Source: Albidovulum sp. (GTDB lineage: Bacteria > Pseudomonadota > Alphaproteobacteria > Rhodobacterales > Rhodobacteraceae). From it: a stretch of DNA of 64,000 nucleotides. The position numbers and the translations under genes are program-made. The stretch is from positions 1 through 64,000 of the forward strand of contig JAUQYA010000055.1 of NCBI GenBank assembly GCA_030837785.1, written 5' to 3'. Within the stretch, counting starts at the first letter, position 1. Each line of letters starts with the position of its first letter. Shown here piece after piece: positions 1 to 9,226 of the stretch. Under the pieces are notes generated by a model. That model worked only from the letters and a program-made list of their open reading frames with translations. It ran no database searches and was not told the DNA's origin.

Positions 1-45
1 CGACGCAATCCGCATCCGCAGGTCCATCGAAAGTGGTGCCACCAT
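1..45 (-). mobile_element. IS630-family transposase, 5' tip only (runs off window)
   Basis: Reading leftward from an ATG at 45, the fifteen visible codons give MVAPLSMDLRMRIAS. IS630/Tc1-type transposases of Proteobacteria commonly begin with an APLSMDLR-like stretch before their helix-turn-helix. The gene leaves the window after 15 codons, so whether it is complete cannot be seen. The call rests on one short motif. Confidence 0.5.
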
Positions 46-145
46 ACTTCACCCCCATTGTCTGGTGGTCACAGTGAAGCACATCACGATCAATCGCGGA
101 ATCCTCTTCCAGATTCAATCAAGCGCAGACACGCTCTAGCGGCGA

Positions 146-448
146 TCAGTGGCGCAGCGCCGGCGAAAGCCCGGGATAAAGCGCGCAGCGTATCCGCTTG
201 GCAAGCGATTTCTCCTGCTCTTCCCGCGGGGTCAGGCCGGGCTTGCGGCGCACCCTGCCGTTCAGTTCGCCATGAAACAGCGCCTGGATTTCCTCGCGCG
301 ACAGCGCGGGATGCTCGACGACGGGTGCGGCGTTGGTGTTGATCCCGACCGCGCGCCACGACGGCACGGCGATGCGGAAAGACCCCGGCACCGGAAGAAC
401 CGACATGAGCGTGCCTGGCATGGCAACCGCCAGCGACTTCATCGACAT
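146..448 (-). CDS. hypothetical protein, 100 aa
   Basis: No family is recognised. The ATG at 448 is chosen because a good Shine-Dalgarno (AGGGGGA) lies just upstream; an in-frame ATG at 502 lacks one. Residues 1-45 are hydrophobic and proline-rich. The C-terminal half is basic and includes LSREEIQALFHGELNGRVRR, which looks like an amphipathic helix. The gene stands alone between the IS630 tip and the hydrolase gene. Codon use matches the neighbours, which favours a real gene. It could also be a decayed fragment. Confidence 0.5.
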   Translation of the reverse strand: MSMKSLAVAMPGTLMSVLPVPGSFRIAVPSWRAVGINTNAAPVVEHPALSREEIQALFHGELNGRVRRKPGLTPREEQEKSLAKRIRCALYPGLSPALRH

Positions 449-756
449 GGCATCCCCCTGGACAATCCCGGCCGAATGAGCAGATTTCAGCCGATCTTCC
501 ACTTAGGCCGGACGAGCAGCTTCCAGCCGGTCACTCGCACTGCCGTTCGGCGAATCACCGGACGACCTCCTGAAAATGCACCGGTTTTCCCGTGACGATC
601 AATTCAAGGTTGCGTTTCAGGATTGTTTCATATCGCTCACGCAATGTGACGTTACGTCATGCTGCGTGATCCCGCGTCCGATTCGATCCGGCCAATGCCC
701 CCGCAAGGCACCAGCGGCAGGCCCGGCGCAGCCGGCGCATGCGGATCTTCCGACGA
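449..756. other. 308-bp intergenic stretch
   Basis: This stretch lies between the stop of the alpha/beta hydrolase and the start of the small hypothetical gene, both reading leftward. No convincing gene is seen. The only structured element is a perfect 13-bp palindrome at 647-659, listed separately, so this is probably the promoter region of the gene that starts at 448. Confidence 0.4.
647..659. promoter_or_regulatory. palindromic operator-like site TGACGTTACGTCA
   Basis: The site is a perfect inverted repeat with 6-bp arms and a one-base centre, lying about 200 bp upstream of the gene starting at 448. ACGT-centred palindromes of this kind are bound by several alphaproteobacterial MerR-type regulators such as LiuR. 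No such regulator is in the window, so which protein binds here is only a guess. Confidence 0.35.
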
Positions 757-2022
757 TCATCCGGCCCTTCCGAACCGGGCCACCGCCCGCTCGATCCGGC
801 TTTGCGACGGCGCCCGGCCACGATACCGCGCGGCCAGCGTCATCGGCCCCGCGGTGATGCGGAAGTAGTCGTAGTCGCCCGGCCGGTCGAAGGCGCAGAG
901 ATACTGGAAATGCAGCCGGAAGAAGCGCCATCGCAGCGCCCGCAGGCGTTCGGGGCTCAGGGTCTGCGTGAAGGCCGCCGAAACCACCAGCGGCCAGCGC
1001 TTGGCCGCAGTCGCCACGCCCGAGACCGCCACCGGGTCGCAAAGCGCATAGGCGCAGCCGTCGCCCGGCGCGGTCACGTCGACCCAGGTGAGTTCGCCCC
1101 GCTGCGACAGAAACGCCAGATCGCGGCGCAGATCCTCGCCCCCCGGCAGGGACGACACCATCGGCACCACCTGCCCGAGCGACAGGAACCCCAGCGCCGC
1201 CCCCCCCTCCGGCACCCCGCCGCGCCGGATCAGGTCGGCCAGCACCGTGACTGCCAGATGCGCGCCCGAGGAATGCCCGACGACCAGAACCTCGTCCCAG
1301 TCCTCGCCGAGCGCCTCGGCGACGCGGTCGGCGAAGGCCCGCAGGCGGGGGCGCAGCGGGTCCGGGACGGCGCCCCCAGCGCTCGCCGTGAAGGCGAAGT
1401 CGTGCATCAGATACCAGGCGAAGATGCGGTTGTCGTGCCGCCGGAACCAGCGCAGGAGCGCAATCCCCGCCCCCGCCCCGAGGCCAAGTCCGAGGGAAGC
1501 CGGTGCCGCCACCGGCGCCAGCGGCCAGAGCGCGGCCACCGCCCGGCGCACCAGCGCGAGCGCGGCCAGCCCTGCGGCGATTGCGAGACCCGCCTGGCCG
1601 ATCAGCACGCCGATCGGGTAGAGTGCGGCGATCGCCGGCCCCTTCCGCAGCCGCAGGAGCCGGAAGATCGCCCCCGAGCCGACATAGACCCGGACCGTCT
1701 TCAGAAGCTGCCAGTAGGTGGCGGCGATCGACTGGCCCATCGAGGCGGCGACGATGTCGGACCAGACAAGCACCTCGACCTCTGCCTCGGCGGCGCCGCC
1801 GTCGCCCGCGAACGCCACGTGCCAGCCATAGCGCTCCCCCCGCTGTCCCGGCGACAGGCGCAGGGAATAGCCGCTGATCCGCGCCTGTTCGGCGCCTTCC
1901 TTGCGGTAAAGCTCGCGGTAGCGCCGGGGATGGAACGGGTCATATCCGGGGATGTAGAACACCCGCCGCCGCCTGACCCTGTCGCCTGCGCCCGCCATTC
2001 CGCCCGCCACCCCTCCGTCCAC
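757..2022 (-). CDS. alpha/beta hydrolase with central membrane segments
   Basis: The 421-aa protein has a nucleophile elbow GHSSG with the likely catalytic serine at residue 251, followed by AHLAVTVLADLIRRGG, as expected for an alpha/beta hydrolase. An N-terminal VFYIPGYDPFHP (about residues 21-32) resembles the oxyanion-hole strand. Two hydrophobic stretches at about 130-163 and 165-191 look like a membrane hairpin, so the enzyme may be membrane-anchored. The substrate is unknown; a lipase or esterase role is the natural guess. The first codons are uncertain, since ATGs at residues 1 and 9 are both possible. The gene reads in the same direction as the DUF2059-like gene, 52 bp away. Confidence 0.75.
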   Translation of the reverse strand: MDGGVAGGMAGAGDRVRRRRVFYIPGYDPFHPRRYRELYRKEGAEQARISGYSLRLSPGQRGERYGWHVAFAGDGGAAEAEVEVLVWSDIVAASMGQSIAATYWQLLKTVRVYVGSGAIFRLLRLRKGPAIAALYPIGVLIGQAGLAIAAGLAALALVRRAVAALWPLAPVAAPASLGLGLGAGAGIALLRWFRRHDNRIFAWYLMHDFAFTASAGGAVPDPLRPRLRAFADRVAEALGEDWDEVLVVGHSSGAHLAVTVLADLIRRGGVPEGGAALGFLSLGQVVPMVSSLPGGEDLRRDLAFLSQRGELTWVDVTAPGDGCAYALCDPVAVSGVATAAKRWPLVVSAAFTQTLSPERLRALRWRFFRLHFQYLCAFDRPGDYDYFRITAGPMTLAARYRGRAPSQSRIERAVARFGRAG

Positions 2023-2074
2023 GTCGCGGGCCGGATGCTAGCGGAAGGAGGCGGCGACACAAGGGCGGGCGCGG

Positions 2075-2908
2075 CTAGAGTTCCTGCCCCGCCATGATGC
2101 CCCCCGCGGCACGGCCGAGCTGGTGCGACACCTCGGTGAAGACCGCGTCGAATCCGGCAAAGAGCGCGGCATTCATATCCTTGCCCGCGGCGGTCTCGGA
2201 AAAGTCGGTATACTGGCGGATCTCGGCCTCCGCAAGCGGCGCATAGGCCATCGCGAGGTAGGAGCGGATCCAGATGTCCGTCTCGTCGCGGATGGAGTCC
2301 TCCTGCGCCCAGATCTCGGCGACGATCTCGTCGTCGGTCATCCCGTCGGGAAGCACGCCGGCGTCCGCCAGCCCCCGGTAGAAGGCGTAGTTCGCGTTCA
2401 TCGCCCCGGCAACATTCGCCTCCACCAAGTCGTTGGCGTCGACGAACACGTCGACGAGCGCCACCTTCGCGTCGCCGGCCGCCGAAAGCTCCTCGTATTT
2501 CAGCCGGCTCGCGTCCTCGACCGCCTGGTCGAGAAGCGCCCGCCGGCCGGAGATTTCCAGCGTCGTCACCCTGCGGCCAAGATCGCTCTCGAAGAAGGCG
2601 ATCATGGCGGGAACGTCGGCGTTCGCCTCCGCAAGCTCGGCCTCGAAGGCCGCGTCGAAGATCGGCAGGATGCGGTCGACCGAATAGATCCCGTTCACCG
2701 CCTTGGCCCAGGACGGGCCGCCGGCGCCGGGAAACATGTCGGCCTCGATCTGCGCCCCGTAGTCGCTCCCCTCCTCGCTCATCACCGAGAAGACCTCGCG
2801 CAGTTGCAGCACATCCTCGAGCCGCGTCGCATCGCCCTCGGCCGCATGCCCCTGCCCCAGCGTCAGGGCCAGCAGAGCGGCTGCCGGGCCAAGGAATCGG
2901 CTGAACAT
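2075..2908 (-). CDS. secreted DUF2059-like protein
   Basis: The 277-aa protein begins with a typical Sec signal peptide (MFSRFLGPAAALLALTLG, cleavage likely after GHAA). The rest is helical and acidic, with AFFESDLGRRVTTLEISGRR near the middle and YTDFSETAAGKDMNAALFAG near the C-terminus; stretches of this type occur in DUF2059 proteins of the periplasm, whose function is not established. The start at 2908 is chosen for its signal peptide and a GGAG eight bases upstream; the longer open frame above it is antisense to the tRNA region. Confidence 0.75.
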   Translation of the reverse strand: MFSRFLGPAAALLALTLGQGHAAEGDATRLEDVLQLREVFSVMSEEGSDYGAQIEADMFPGAGGPSWAKAVNGIYSVDRILPIFDAAFEAELAEANADVPAMIAFFESDLGRRVTTLEISGRRALLDQAVEDASRLKYEELSAAGDAKVALVDVFVDANDLVEANVAGAMNANYAFYRGLADAGVLPDGMTDDEIVAEIWAQEDSIRDETDIWIRSYLAMAYAPLAEAEIRQYTDFSETAAGKDMNAALFAGFDAVFTEVSHQLGRAAGGIMAGQEL

Positions 2909-3099
2909 CGGGCTTTCTCCGCAAAGGTGCCCCAGAGGTAATCGTGCGCGCCCACGCTGCCAAGCGGCGAGACGAAATTCTTTGCCGCTTGCGACCCCGA
3001 CCCGTAGCCTGTTTCGCGCCCCCCGGAGCGCAAAAACGTGTTGCACTGCGGCGCGGGTGCAGATACATCCCGCCCCCACGGACGACCCCCGGAAAGCGC

Positions 3100-3189
<90 letters not shown>

Positions 3190-3402
3190 CTTGCCTTCGC
3201 GAAAGCGTTCTCCCCATCCGGCTGCGGCCGGACTTTCTCGTTGTTTTCGAGGGTTATGCGGGTGGGCCTGAGCACTGGCTTCGGCGCCAGGTGGGCCGGA
3301 AGCGTTCTCTCTGGGCCGATATTCTCCGGACCTCTCGACTAGCGCGGCTTCGGTGTAAAGCTTATAATGGACTGAAATCGCATAGGTACCCGCCGCGACG
3401 CG

Positions 3403-4647
3403 GTGGCGAATGCGCTGCTGCACCGCTACGGCCCGACGCTGTTTCCGCTGGACGACGCCGCACGCCAGTATCGCGGCATGACGCTGCTGGAACTGGCCCG
3501 CGAGAGCCTCGGCAATGCCGGCGTGAACACGCGCGGCCTGTCGCGTGACGAGGTGGCGACGCGGGCGCTGCATTCGACCTCGGACTTCCCCGAGATCCTG
3601 TCGGCGGTCACCAGCAAGACCCTGCGCCAGGCCTATGACGCCTATCCGCGGACCTTCGCGCTCTTCTGCCGCCAGGTGCTGGCCACCGACTTCAAGTCCA
3701 TGCACCGGGTGCAGCTCGGCGAAGCGCCACAACTGCTGGAAGTGGGCGAGAGCGGCGAGTTCAAACGCGGCACCCTTGGGGAAAGCAAGGAAAGCTACCG
3801 CGTGAAGACCTATGGCCGGGTCGTCGCCATCACCCGCCAGGTGCTGATCAACGACGATCTCGACGCCTTCACCCGGATCCCGGCGATGTACGGCAACTCC
3901 ATCGCCCAACTGGAGTCGGACGTGGTCTGGGGCATCATCACCGCCAACCCGGCCATGGCCGATGGCACGGCGCTGTTCCATGCCAACCACAAGAACCTCG
4001 CGGGCACCGGCGCGGCGCTGGCCGTCGATGCGGTGGGCGCGGCCCGGGCGGCGATGGCGCTGCAGACCGGCATCGACAAGAAAACGGTGCTGAACATCCG
4101 CCCCGCTTACCTGATCGTGCCGGCCGCGCTGGAGCTGAAGGCCGAGCAGCTGGTGGCCCAGAACCTCGTCCCCGCCGCGACTGCCAGCGTGGTGCCGCAG
4201 TCGATCGGCAAGGGCCGGACCAGCCTGAACGCCGCAGCACTGGTCTGGTCGAAGGCCCCGGTGATCGTCGGGGCCCACGATACCGGCCCGCTGATCCGCT
4301 CGAAAAGCGGGTTTTGGCTGACGGTCCCGACGCCAGCGGCCGGCAAGTCCCTCCGGGGCGGCAAGATCACGCCGCTGGAATGGGAACGCCGCACCGGCCT
4401 GCGCCTGCGCTTCGTCTATCGGCGCACCGGTCCGAGCCTGCTGGTGGCCGAGGGGCGGCTGAACACCAAGGGCCGCGCCGTCGCATCGCGCTCGAAGACC
4501 GGCCGCGGGCTGACCACCGTGTCGATCTTCCTGCTCGTGCCGCAGGTCAAGCTGCGCAAGCGGCTGGATCTGGCACGGGATGCCGAGCGGGCGCAGGCGA
4601 CCATTTCTGGCAGCAGCGTGCGGAATTGGGTCGAGGATCACTTATGA
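3403..4647 (+). pseudogene. chimeric prophage remnant: capsid N-part fused to DUF6441-like tail protein
   Basis: The open frame starts at a GTG, but homology-like sequence already begins near 3388 with no proper start, so the 5' end is missing. Residues 1 to about 265 resemble the major-capsid half of a prohead protease/major capsid fusion (DAFTRIPAMYGNSIAQLESD, GTALFHANHKNLAGTGAA). From about position 4200 the frame passes without a break into a different phage protein (KGRTSLNAAALVWSKAPVIV, ITPLEWERRTGLRLRFVYRR, NWVEDHL) that I recognise as a DUF6441-type protein. The capsid C-terminal third and the genes normally between the two are gone. This looks like an in-frame deletion scar; a functional product is unlikely. 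Confidence 0.75.
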
Positions 4648-4724
4648 GAGAACCAATAGGCAGCGATGCCCAGTTCAACAACGCTTCTTCGCTGGTCCGG
4701 GGCCATCCCATCCCGTGCGGGTCG

Positions 4725-5684
4725 CTAACCTTGATCATCACAAACGATGGGGGAAATCGTCGATGCAGAGACGCCGTGGATGCGAAGATCGAATACGTCA
4801 GGCCGCGAATAGTGTCCCGCCACGTCCGACGCCGCTTTGGCGGCACGGATCAACGCTCGGTCAGCCTCAAAGGTCAAAATGGTCTCATCGCCCAGTGGCG
4901 CACGCGCCACCACCTCCCCGCGCGGATCGATGATCATCGCATTGCCGAGGCCGGTATATGCCATCGCCCGAAACTTCTCGGGCACATCGGCCGGGGTGAT
5001 TTGTCCTCCCACCGAAATCACATAGCACGCGCCTTGCGCAGCGAAGGCCCGCGACAACAACTCCTGACGGGACCAAAGCGAGTCGGGCGGCGCGGGCGGC
5101 GTCTCCGGCTCACCGCTGGGCCAGCTAGCTACGTGCACCTGCGTGCCCTGTGCCATCAGTGCATAGCCGGGTAGGACCATCTGGTGTTCCCAGCAGTTCA
5201 ACGTGCTGATCCGTCCATAGGCGCGCTCCCAGACATGCAGGTCATTGCCGCTGCCCTCGCCCCAGGCGATGCGCTCTTCCATCGTCGGTTTGAGTTTGCG
5301 GTGTCGGCCCAGTATTCGCCCTTCGCGGCCGATCGCCAGCATCGTGCAGTAAACAGTGCCGCGGGTACGCATATCGAGTTCAACGATCCCGATAAGCACG
5401 TCAATCCCCGCTGCACGTGCGGCCTGGCACAATGCATCTGTCTCCGGCCCGGGGATGGCAACGGCCTGATCCAGATACAGTTGCGCGGCCTCCCACCTGG
5501 TCGCGCTGGCCTCGCTGTAGGCAAAAAACGGATACCCCGGCAGCCAAGTTTCGCCAAAGCCAACCAGACAGGCCCCGGTCTTCCCTGCCTCGGCTATCAA
5601 GCGGATGGCTTTTTCGAGGGATGCCTCGCGATTGAGGTAGACGGGCGCAGCTTGCGCCGCCGCAAGGATGAAACGATCCGTCAT
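4725..5684 (-). CDS. nitrilase (carbon-nitrogen hydrolase family)
   Basis: The 319-aa length is typical of nitrilases. The Glu-Lys-Cys triad is in place: E45 in GFGETWLPGYP, K130 in HRKLKPT, and C164 in NCWEHQMVLPGY. The NCWEH context marks a true nitrilase (nitrile to carboxylic acid plus ammonia) rather than an aliphatic amidase. It is a soluble cytoplasmic enzyme. The gene lies on the minus strand between two phage fragments that would normally be adjacent, so it appears to have been inserted into a prophage. No regulator or transporter accompanies it. The natural substrate cannot be told from sequence. Confidence 0.9.
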   Translation of the reverse strand: MTDRFILAAAQAAPVYLNREASLEKAIRLIAEAGKTGACLVGFGETWLPGYPFFAYSEASATRWEAAQLYLDQAVAIPGPETDALCQAARAAGIDVLIGIVELDMRTRGTVYCTMLAIGREGRILGRHRKLKPTMEERIAWGEGSGNDLHVWERAYGRISTLNCWEHQMVLPGYALMAQGTQVHVASWPSGEPETPPAPPDSLWSRQELLSRAFAAQGACYVISVGGQITPADVPEKFRAMAYTGLGNAMIIDPRGEVVARAPLGDETILTFEADRALIRAAKAASDVAGHYSRPDVFDLRIHGVSASTISPIVCDDQG

Positions 5685-5809
5685 GCCGGCCTCCCTTGGT
5701 ATTTTCGGCAGTCTGACAGCTATTTGCGGTCGGTCAATCCACCGGTCCGACGGTCACCGCCGATGGACCCAACCTTGTCCCCAGGACGGCACAGACCGCC
5801 TCAATCAGG

Positions 5810-5962
5810 ATGCACCCCTTGTCTTCCCCGCGTGAAACCGCTCTCGCTGCCCTCCATGCCCGGGCGCAAACCCTTGCCGCCCCCATCCTGCGCGGTGATG
5901 TGCTGCCGGAGCGTGTGCCGGCGGCAGGGCTGCTGATCTTGCGCGATGGCGAGCCGGGAGAA
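5810..5962 (+). pseudogene. prophage fragment, N-terminus of a tail-region protein
   Basis: The frame opens with MHPLSSPRETALAALHAR and continues with VLPERVPAAGLLILRDGEPG. This resembles the N-terminus of a rhodobacteral prophage protein, often labelled acyl-CoA transferase, that usually follows the DUF6441 gene. After about 50 codons the frame runs into IS110 sequence. Together with the fragment ending at 4647 it shows that one phage morphogenesis module was broken at both ends. Confidence 0.55.
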
Positions 5963-6115
5963 GGCGCGCCCGCAGGCTCTTGGCTAGACCGCATGATGGC
6001 GCGCAAGCCGAAGATGCTGGTCGCCGTGGTCTTGGCCAACCGCATGGCACGCACGGCCTGGACGATGCTGCGCAAGGGTGAGGATTACAGGGATCCGGCG
6101 ATGACGGCCGCATAG
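5963..6115 (+). mobile_element. IS110-family transposase, C-terminal fragment
   Basis: Residues after the phage part read GSWLDRMMARKPKMLVAVVL then ANRMARTAWTMLRKGEDYRD. This is the conserved end of the transposase_20 domain of IS110-family enzymes, where LANK-ART-WA-L---E-YR is typical. Only about 50 codons remain and the DEDD catalytic domain is absent. The fragment is in frame with the preceding phage fragment and ends at TAG. The next 280 bp to the IS66 tail hold no gene and may be the element's own 3' flank. Confidence 0.65.
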
Positions 6116-6393
6116 GCTGGTGTCGTCGGGTTGTCGCCAGATGTGAGGGCGGCAAGGGAACGTAAGGGCAGACGGTCAAGAGACCGGGTCGGGCAAACCA
6201 GCATTCCGGACGGAGCGCCATCGAGCGCGGGTAAGCGAACTGGTCCTGACCTGCATATCTCCATACAGGCCCGCGGCGTTTGACAAGCCGCATCTTCGAG
6301 GCCAGACACACGACCGCACCTGATCACATGCCCGACCGTGCCCAAGATTCCGCTTGCATCCAAGGGGGCGTCCACACACGTCCGGCCTGACCG

Positions 6394-6594
6394 CTATCCG
6401 TTCCAGTACCACGGCAGCAGGTCGTCGACCTTGTTGATCTTGTAGTCCGGTATGCGGGCGAGGGTGTCGGCGAGCCAGGCGTGAGGGTCGACGACGTTGA
6501 GTTTCGCAGTTTCGATCAGGGTGTAGGCGATGGCGGCGGCCTTGCCGCCTGCCTCGGAGCCGACGAAGAGGTAGTTCTTGCGACCGAGGGCGCC
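6394..6594 (-). mobile_element. IS66-family transposase (TnpC), C-terminal fragment
   Basis: Read leftward, the 3' end encodes GRKNYLFVGSEAGGKAAAIA, then a LIETAKLN-VDPHAWLADTLARI segment and the ending KVDDLLPWYWNG. This is the highly conserved tail of IS66 transposases. The rest of TnpC and the accessory genes tnpA and tnpB are missing. The right boundary abuts the IS256 remnant at about 6595, so IS256 insertion or a later deletion truncated it. Confidence 0.8.
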
Positions 6595-7330
6595 TGCGCC
6601 CTATCTCTGGCTCGACGCCACCTACCTGAAGGTGCGCCAGGGCGGACGGATCGTCAGCCGTGCGGTGATAGTGGCCGTGGCGGTGAACGAGGACGGCAAG
6701 CGCGAGGTGCTGGGCGTCGCCACCGGCCCATCCGAAGCCGAGACCTTCTGGACCGAGTTCCTGTGCTCCCTCGCCGACCGTGGCCTGCGGGGCGTGAATC
6801 TGGTGGTTGCCGACGACCACAAGGGCCTGCGGGCCGCGGCGCGCCGGGCCTTCAATGCCACCCACCAGAGGTGCCGGATTCACTGGATGCGAAATGCCCT
6901 GGCCCATGCCCCGGCCAAGCAGCGCACCGCGGTCGCAGCGATGCTGAAGACGATCTTCGCGCAGGACACCAAGGCCGACGCCGAGGCCCAGTGGGCCATA
7001 GTGGCCGACGCTCTGCGCAAGAAGCAGCCAAAGCTCGGCGCTCTGATGGACAGCTCCCGCGACGACGTCTTGGCCTACATGTCCTTCCCCCGCGAGCACT
7101 GGACCCAGATCGCATCGACAAATCCACTCGAACGGGTGAATCGTGAGATCAAGCGTCGCGCCGATGTCATCGGCATCTTCCCCAACGACTACGCCATCAT
7201 CCGCCTCGTCGGCGCGCTGATGCTGGAGACCAACGACGAATGGGCGGTCGCGCGGCGCTACATGAGCCTTGAAACGCTCGCCCGCGTCACCGACAATCCA
7301 ACCGTCAGGCTGCCCGCCGTGGCATCCTGA
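6595..7330 (+). mobile_element. IS256-family transposase, N-terminally truncated
   Basis: The frame encodes the C-terminal two thirds of an IS256 (mutator-type) transposase. All three catalytic acids are visible: D in PYLWLDATYLK, D in VVADDHKG, and E in STNPLERVNREIKRR. Roughly the first 150 residues, including the DNA-binding part, are missing because the junction with the IS66 tail lies at about 6595. The right end is probably near 7365-7395, where a CATGCCACGGGGCACGATC stretch resembles a terminal repeat. The enzyme is unlikely to be active. Confidence 0.88.
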
Positions 7331-7449
7331 TCAGCTCGGACCTCTCCGAAGGTCGGCGCTCCTACACCATGCCACGGGGCACGATCTCGAACAAGAAACG
7401 CATAGTGTCCGTCTTTAGCGCCTTCGGGACAGGCAGAACAGTTTGGGAA

Positions 7450-8085
7450 ATGGAAGTGCCGCTGCAAGTTATCGGATCTGGTTTCGGCCGCACCGGGACC
7501 ATGAGTGTTAAGCTCGCATTGGAATTCCTTGGCCTCGGCAGATGCCATCATATGGGTGAACTTTTTGCAAATGACTGGCAGGTTCCCCATTGGCGGGCCG
7601 CAGCACGGGGCGAAAGGGTTGATTGGGAGATGCTCATGACCGGTTTTGGCGCATGTGTCGACTGGCCATCCGCACATTTTTGGCGCGAGCTCTCAGAGGC
7701 ATTCCCTGACGCCAAGGTCATTCACACGATCCGGAGTCCAGAGATCTGGTGGGAGAGCTATTCAGAAACGATCATGAAGTTCATTAGTGTTGGCGAGATG
7801 ATGCCTGCGGGCGTTGTACGCGAGATGAGTCGGTGGTGCATTGAAGTCATCGGCACGCATACTTTCGGAAGTGTTTTCACCGATCGCCAAGCTGGCATAA
7901 GAGCGTTCAATCGTCGTCTCTCTGAGGTGCGAGAGGCCGTGCCAAAAGATCGCCTGCTTATCTTCGACGTCTCCGAGGGTTGGCAGCCACTCTGTGACAT
8001 TCTCGGCCTCACTGTGCCCGATGTGCCGTTCCCGCACGCGAACGACCGATCCGATTTCTGGCATAATTTTACCACCGGAAGCTGA
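7450..8085 (+). CDS. sulfotransferase family protein
   Basis: The 211-aa protein opens with a PAPS-binding loop, VIGSGFGRTGTMSVKLALEF, the pattern of Sulfotransfer_4-type proteins. It has RSPEIWWESYSETI in the middle, matching the 3'-phosphate-binding R-P--W--S motif. Such enzymes transfer sulfuryl groups from PAPS; the acceptor is unknown. The ATG at 7450 is preferred, because the upstream in-frame ATG at 7369 lies in what looks like the IS256 terminal repeat. The gene is less GC-rich than the core genes, consistent with recent acquisition. Confidence 0.75.
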   Translation: MEVPLQVIGSGFGRTGTMSVKLALEFLGLGRCHHMGELFANDWQVPHWRAAARGERVDWEMLMTGFGACVDWPSAHFWRELSEAFPDAKVIHTIRSPEIWWESYSETIMKFISVGEMMPAGVVREMSRWCIEVIGTHTFGSVFTDRQAGIRAFNRRLSEVREAVPKDRLLIFDVSEGWQPLCDILGLTVPDVPFPHANDRSDFWHNFTTGS

Positions 8086-8279
8086 CGCGTACCACCTGAC
8101 CCGCCGGGCGGTCTGCCTGTGCCTGGGCGCAAAAGTCAAGTGGAGCATTTTTTCGTGGAATCATCCATGGGTGGACACTTTTCCGCCGTTCTACGTGAGA
8201 GCGTCACATTAGCACGTCCCGGCATACCGAGTTGGGTCGTCTCCTGCGCGGATCAGCGTTCAATCTTGGGGATGAGAAA

Positions 8280-9095
8280 ATGGTAAACATGCACCACGGT
8301 CGTGGCTCGCAGCGGAGCCATGCGTCGATGGAAAATACAAGCGCTGGTAGCGCCATGCGGCGTTTCACGTCTGGTTTCGCTGTGGCATGCCTGCTGGCAG
8401 GAACTGCTGCGGGTGAAGAGGCGGGGAAGGCTACAAAGTCAAAGCTGCAGTATTCAGGCACGTTTTATCTGTGGGCTTCCGGATTGCAGGGCAATCAATC
8501 GATTTTCGGACTTCCCGCGGCCGATGTGAAAGTCAGCTTCAGTGACATCCTCGACAAGGTCGACATGGCGGCGGCCGGCATCTTCGAAGTTCGGGGTGAA
8601 CGTGTCGGCTTTCTCGGTGAGGTCAACTACGTCAAGCTTGGTGCGTCCGCCCGCGGTCCAGGCGGAGTCCTTCAGGGTGATATGGACTCAAAGGCGTTCT
8701 TTGCGCTTGCCGCCGCAACCTGGAACGTTTCTGCTACGGATCGTCAGCGCGTGGACATGATCGGCGGCGTAAAATACTTCCGTTTCGACAATGCCTTGCA
8801 ACTTAATCCTGGTCCGCTTTCGGCTTCGCAGTCGGCCAATTGGGCTGATGCGACGGTCGGCGTGAAGGCAACGTTCAAGCTTGCCCCGATGTGGTCGCTG
8901 AAAACCTGGGCCATGATCGGGGCCGGCGGGTCTGACCTAAGCTGGGATGTATTGGCGGCGCTCGACTATCAGTTCAACGATGACTGGTCGGCCTCCTTCG
9001 GCTACCGAGCAATCGGCGTCAACTACACATCGAACAACTTCTCGTATGACATGCGGCAATATGGGCCGATCCTCGGTCTGACGCGGCGGTTCTGA
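8280..9095 (+). CDS. outer-membrane beta-barrel protein
   Basis: The 271-aa product has a hydrophobic export segment (MRRFTSGFAVACLLAGTAAG) and then alternating aromatic strands typical of small porin-like barrels, ending in ...GPILGLTRRF with the C-terminal phenylalanine expected for BAM recognition. The ATG at 8280 has a GGATGAG ribosome site. The ATG at 8355 would give a more standard signal peptide and may be the true start. Its length resembles small outer-membrane proteins without a known substrate. It reads in the same direction as the second barrel gene 131 bp downstream. Confidence 0.7.
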   Translation: MVNMHHGRGSQRSHASMENTSAGSAMRRFTSGFAVACLLAGTAAGEEAGKATKSKLQYSGTFYLWASGLQGNQSIFGLPAADVKVSFSDILDKVDMAAAGIFEVRGERVGFLGEVNYVKLGASARGPGGVLQGDMDSKAFFALAAATWNVSATDRQRVDMIGGVKYFRFDNALQLNPGPLSASQSANWADATVGVKATFKLAPMWSLKTWAMIGAGGSDLSWDVLAALDYQFNDDWSASFGYRAIGVNYTSNNFSYDMRQYGPILGLTRRF

Positions 9096-9226
9096 CAGCG
9101 CGGGCCGCTCCAACGGAAGATACCAATCGCGTCGCCGCGAAGACGGAACGGGGGTGCTACAGGAGCGTTCCAAGGCTTTGGTGATTGCGGACCGTCCTGG
9201 CGACCATCAGCGACGGACGCTAAAGT

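Noticed and set aside
739..2097. 452-codon plus-strand frame opposite the alpha/beta hydrolase
   Set aside because: Arg/Pro/Gln/His-rich shadow; the minus frame has a GHSSG nucleophile elbow and membrane segments.
3190..3402. Second phage attachment site or terminator behind the tRNA-Ser gene
   Set aside because: No copy of the tRNA 3' end and no convincing hairpin with T-run were found.
7369..7449. Longer N-terminus for the sulfotransferase-like protein
   Set aside because: These codons overlap what looks like the IS256 terminal repeat, and the P-loop starts right after the ATG at 7450.
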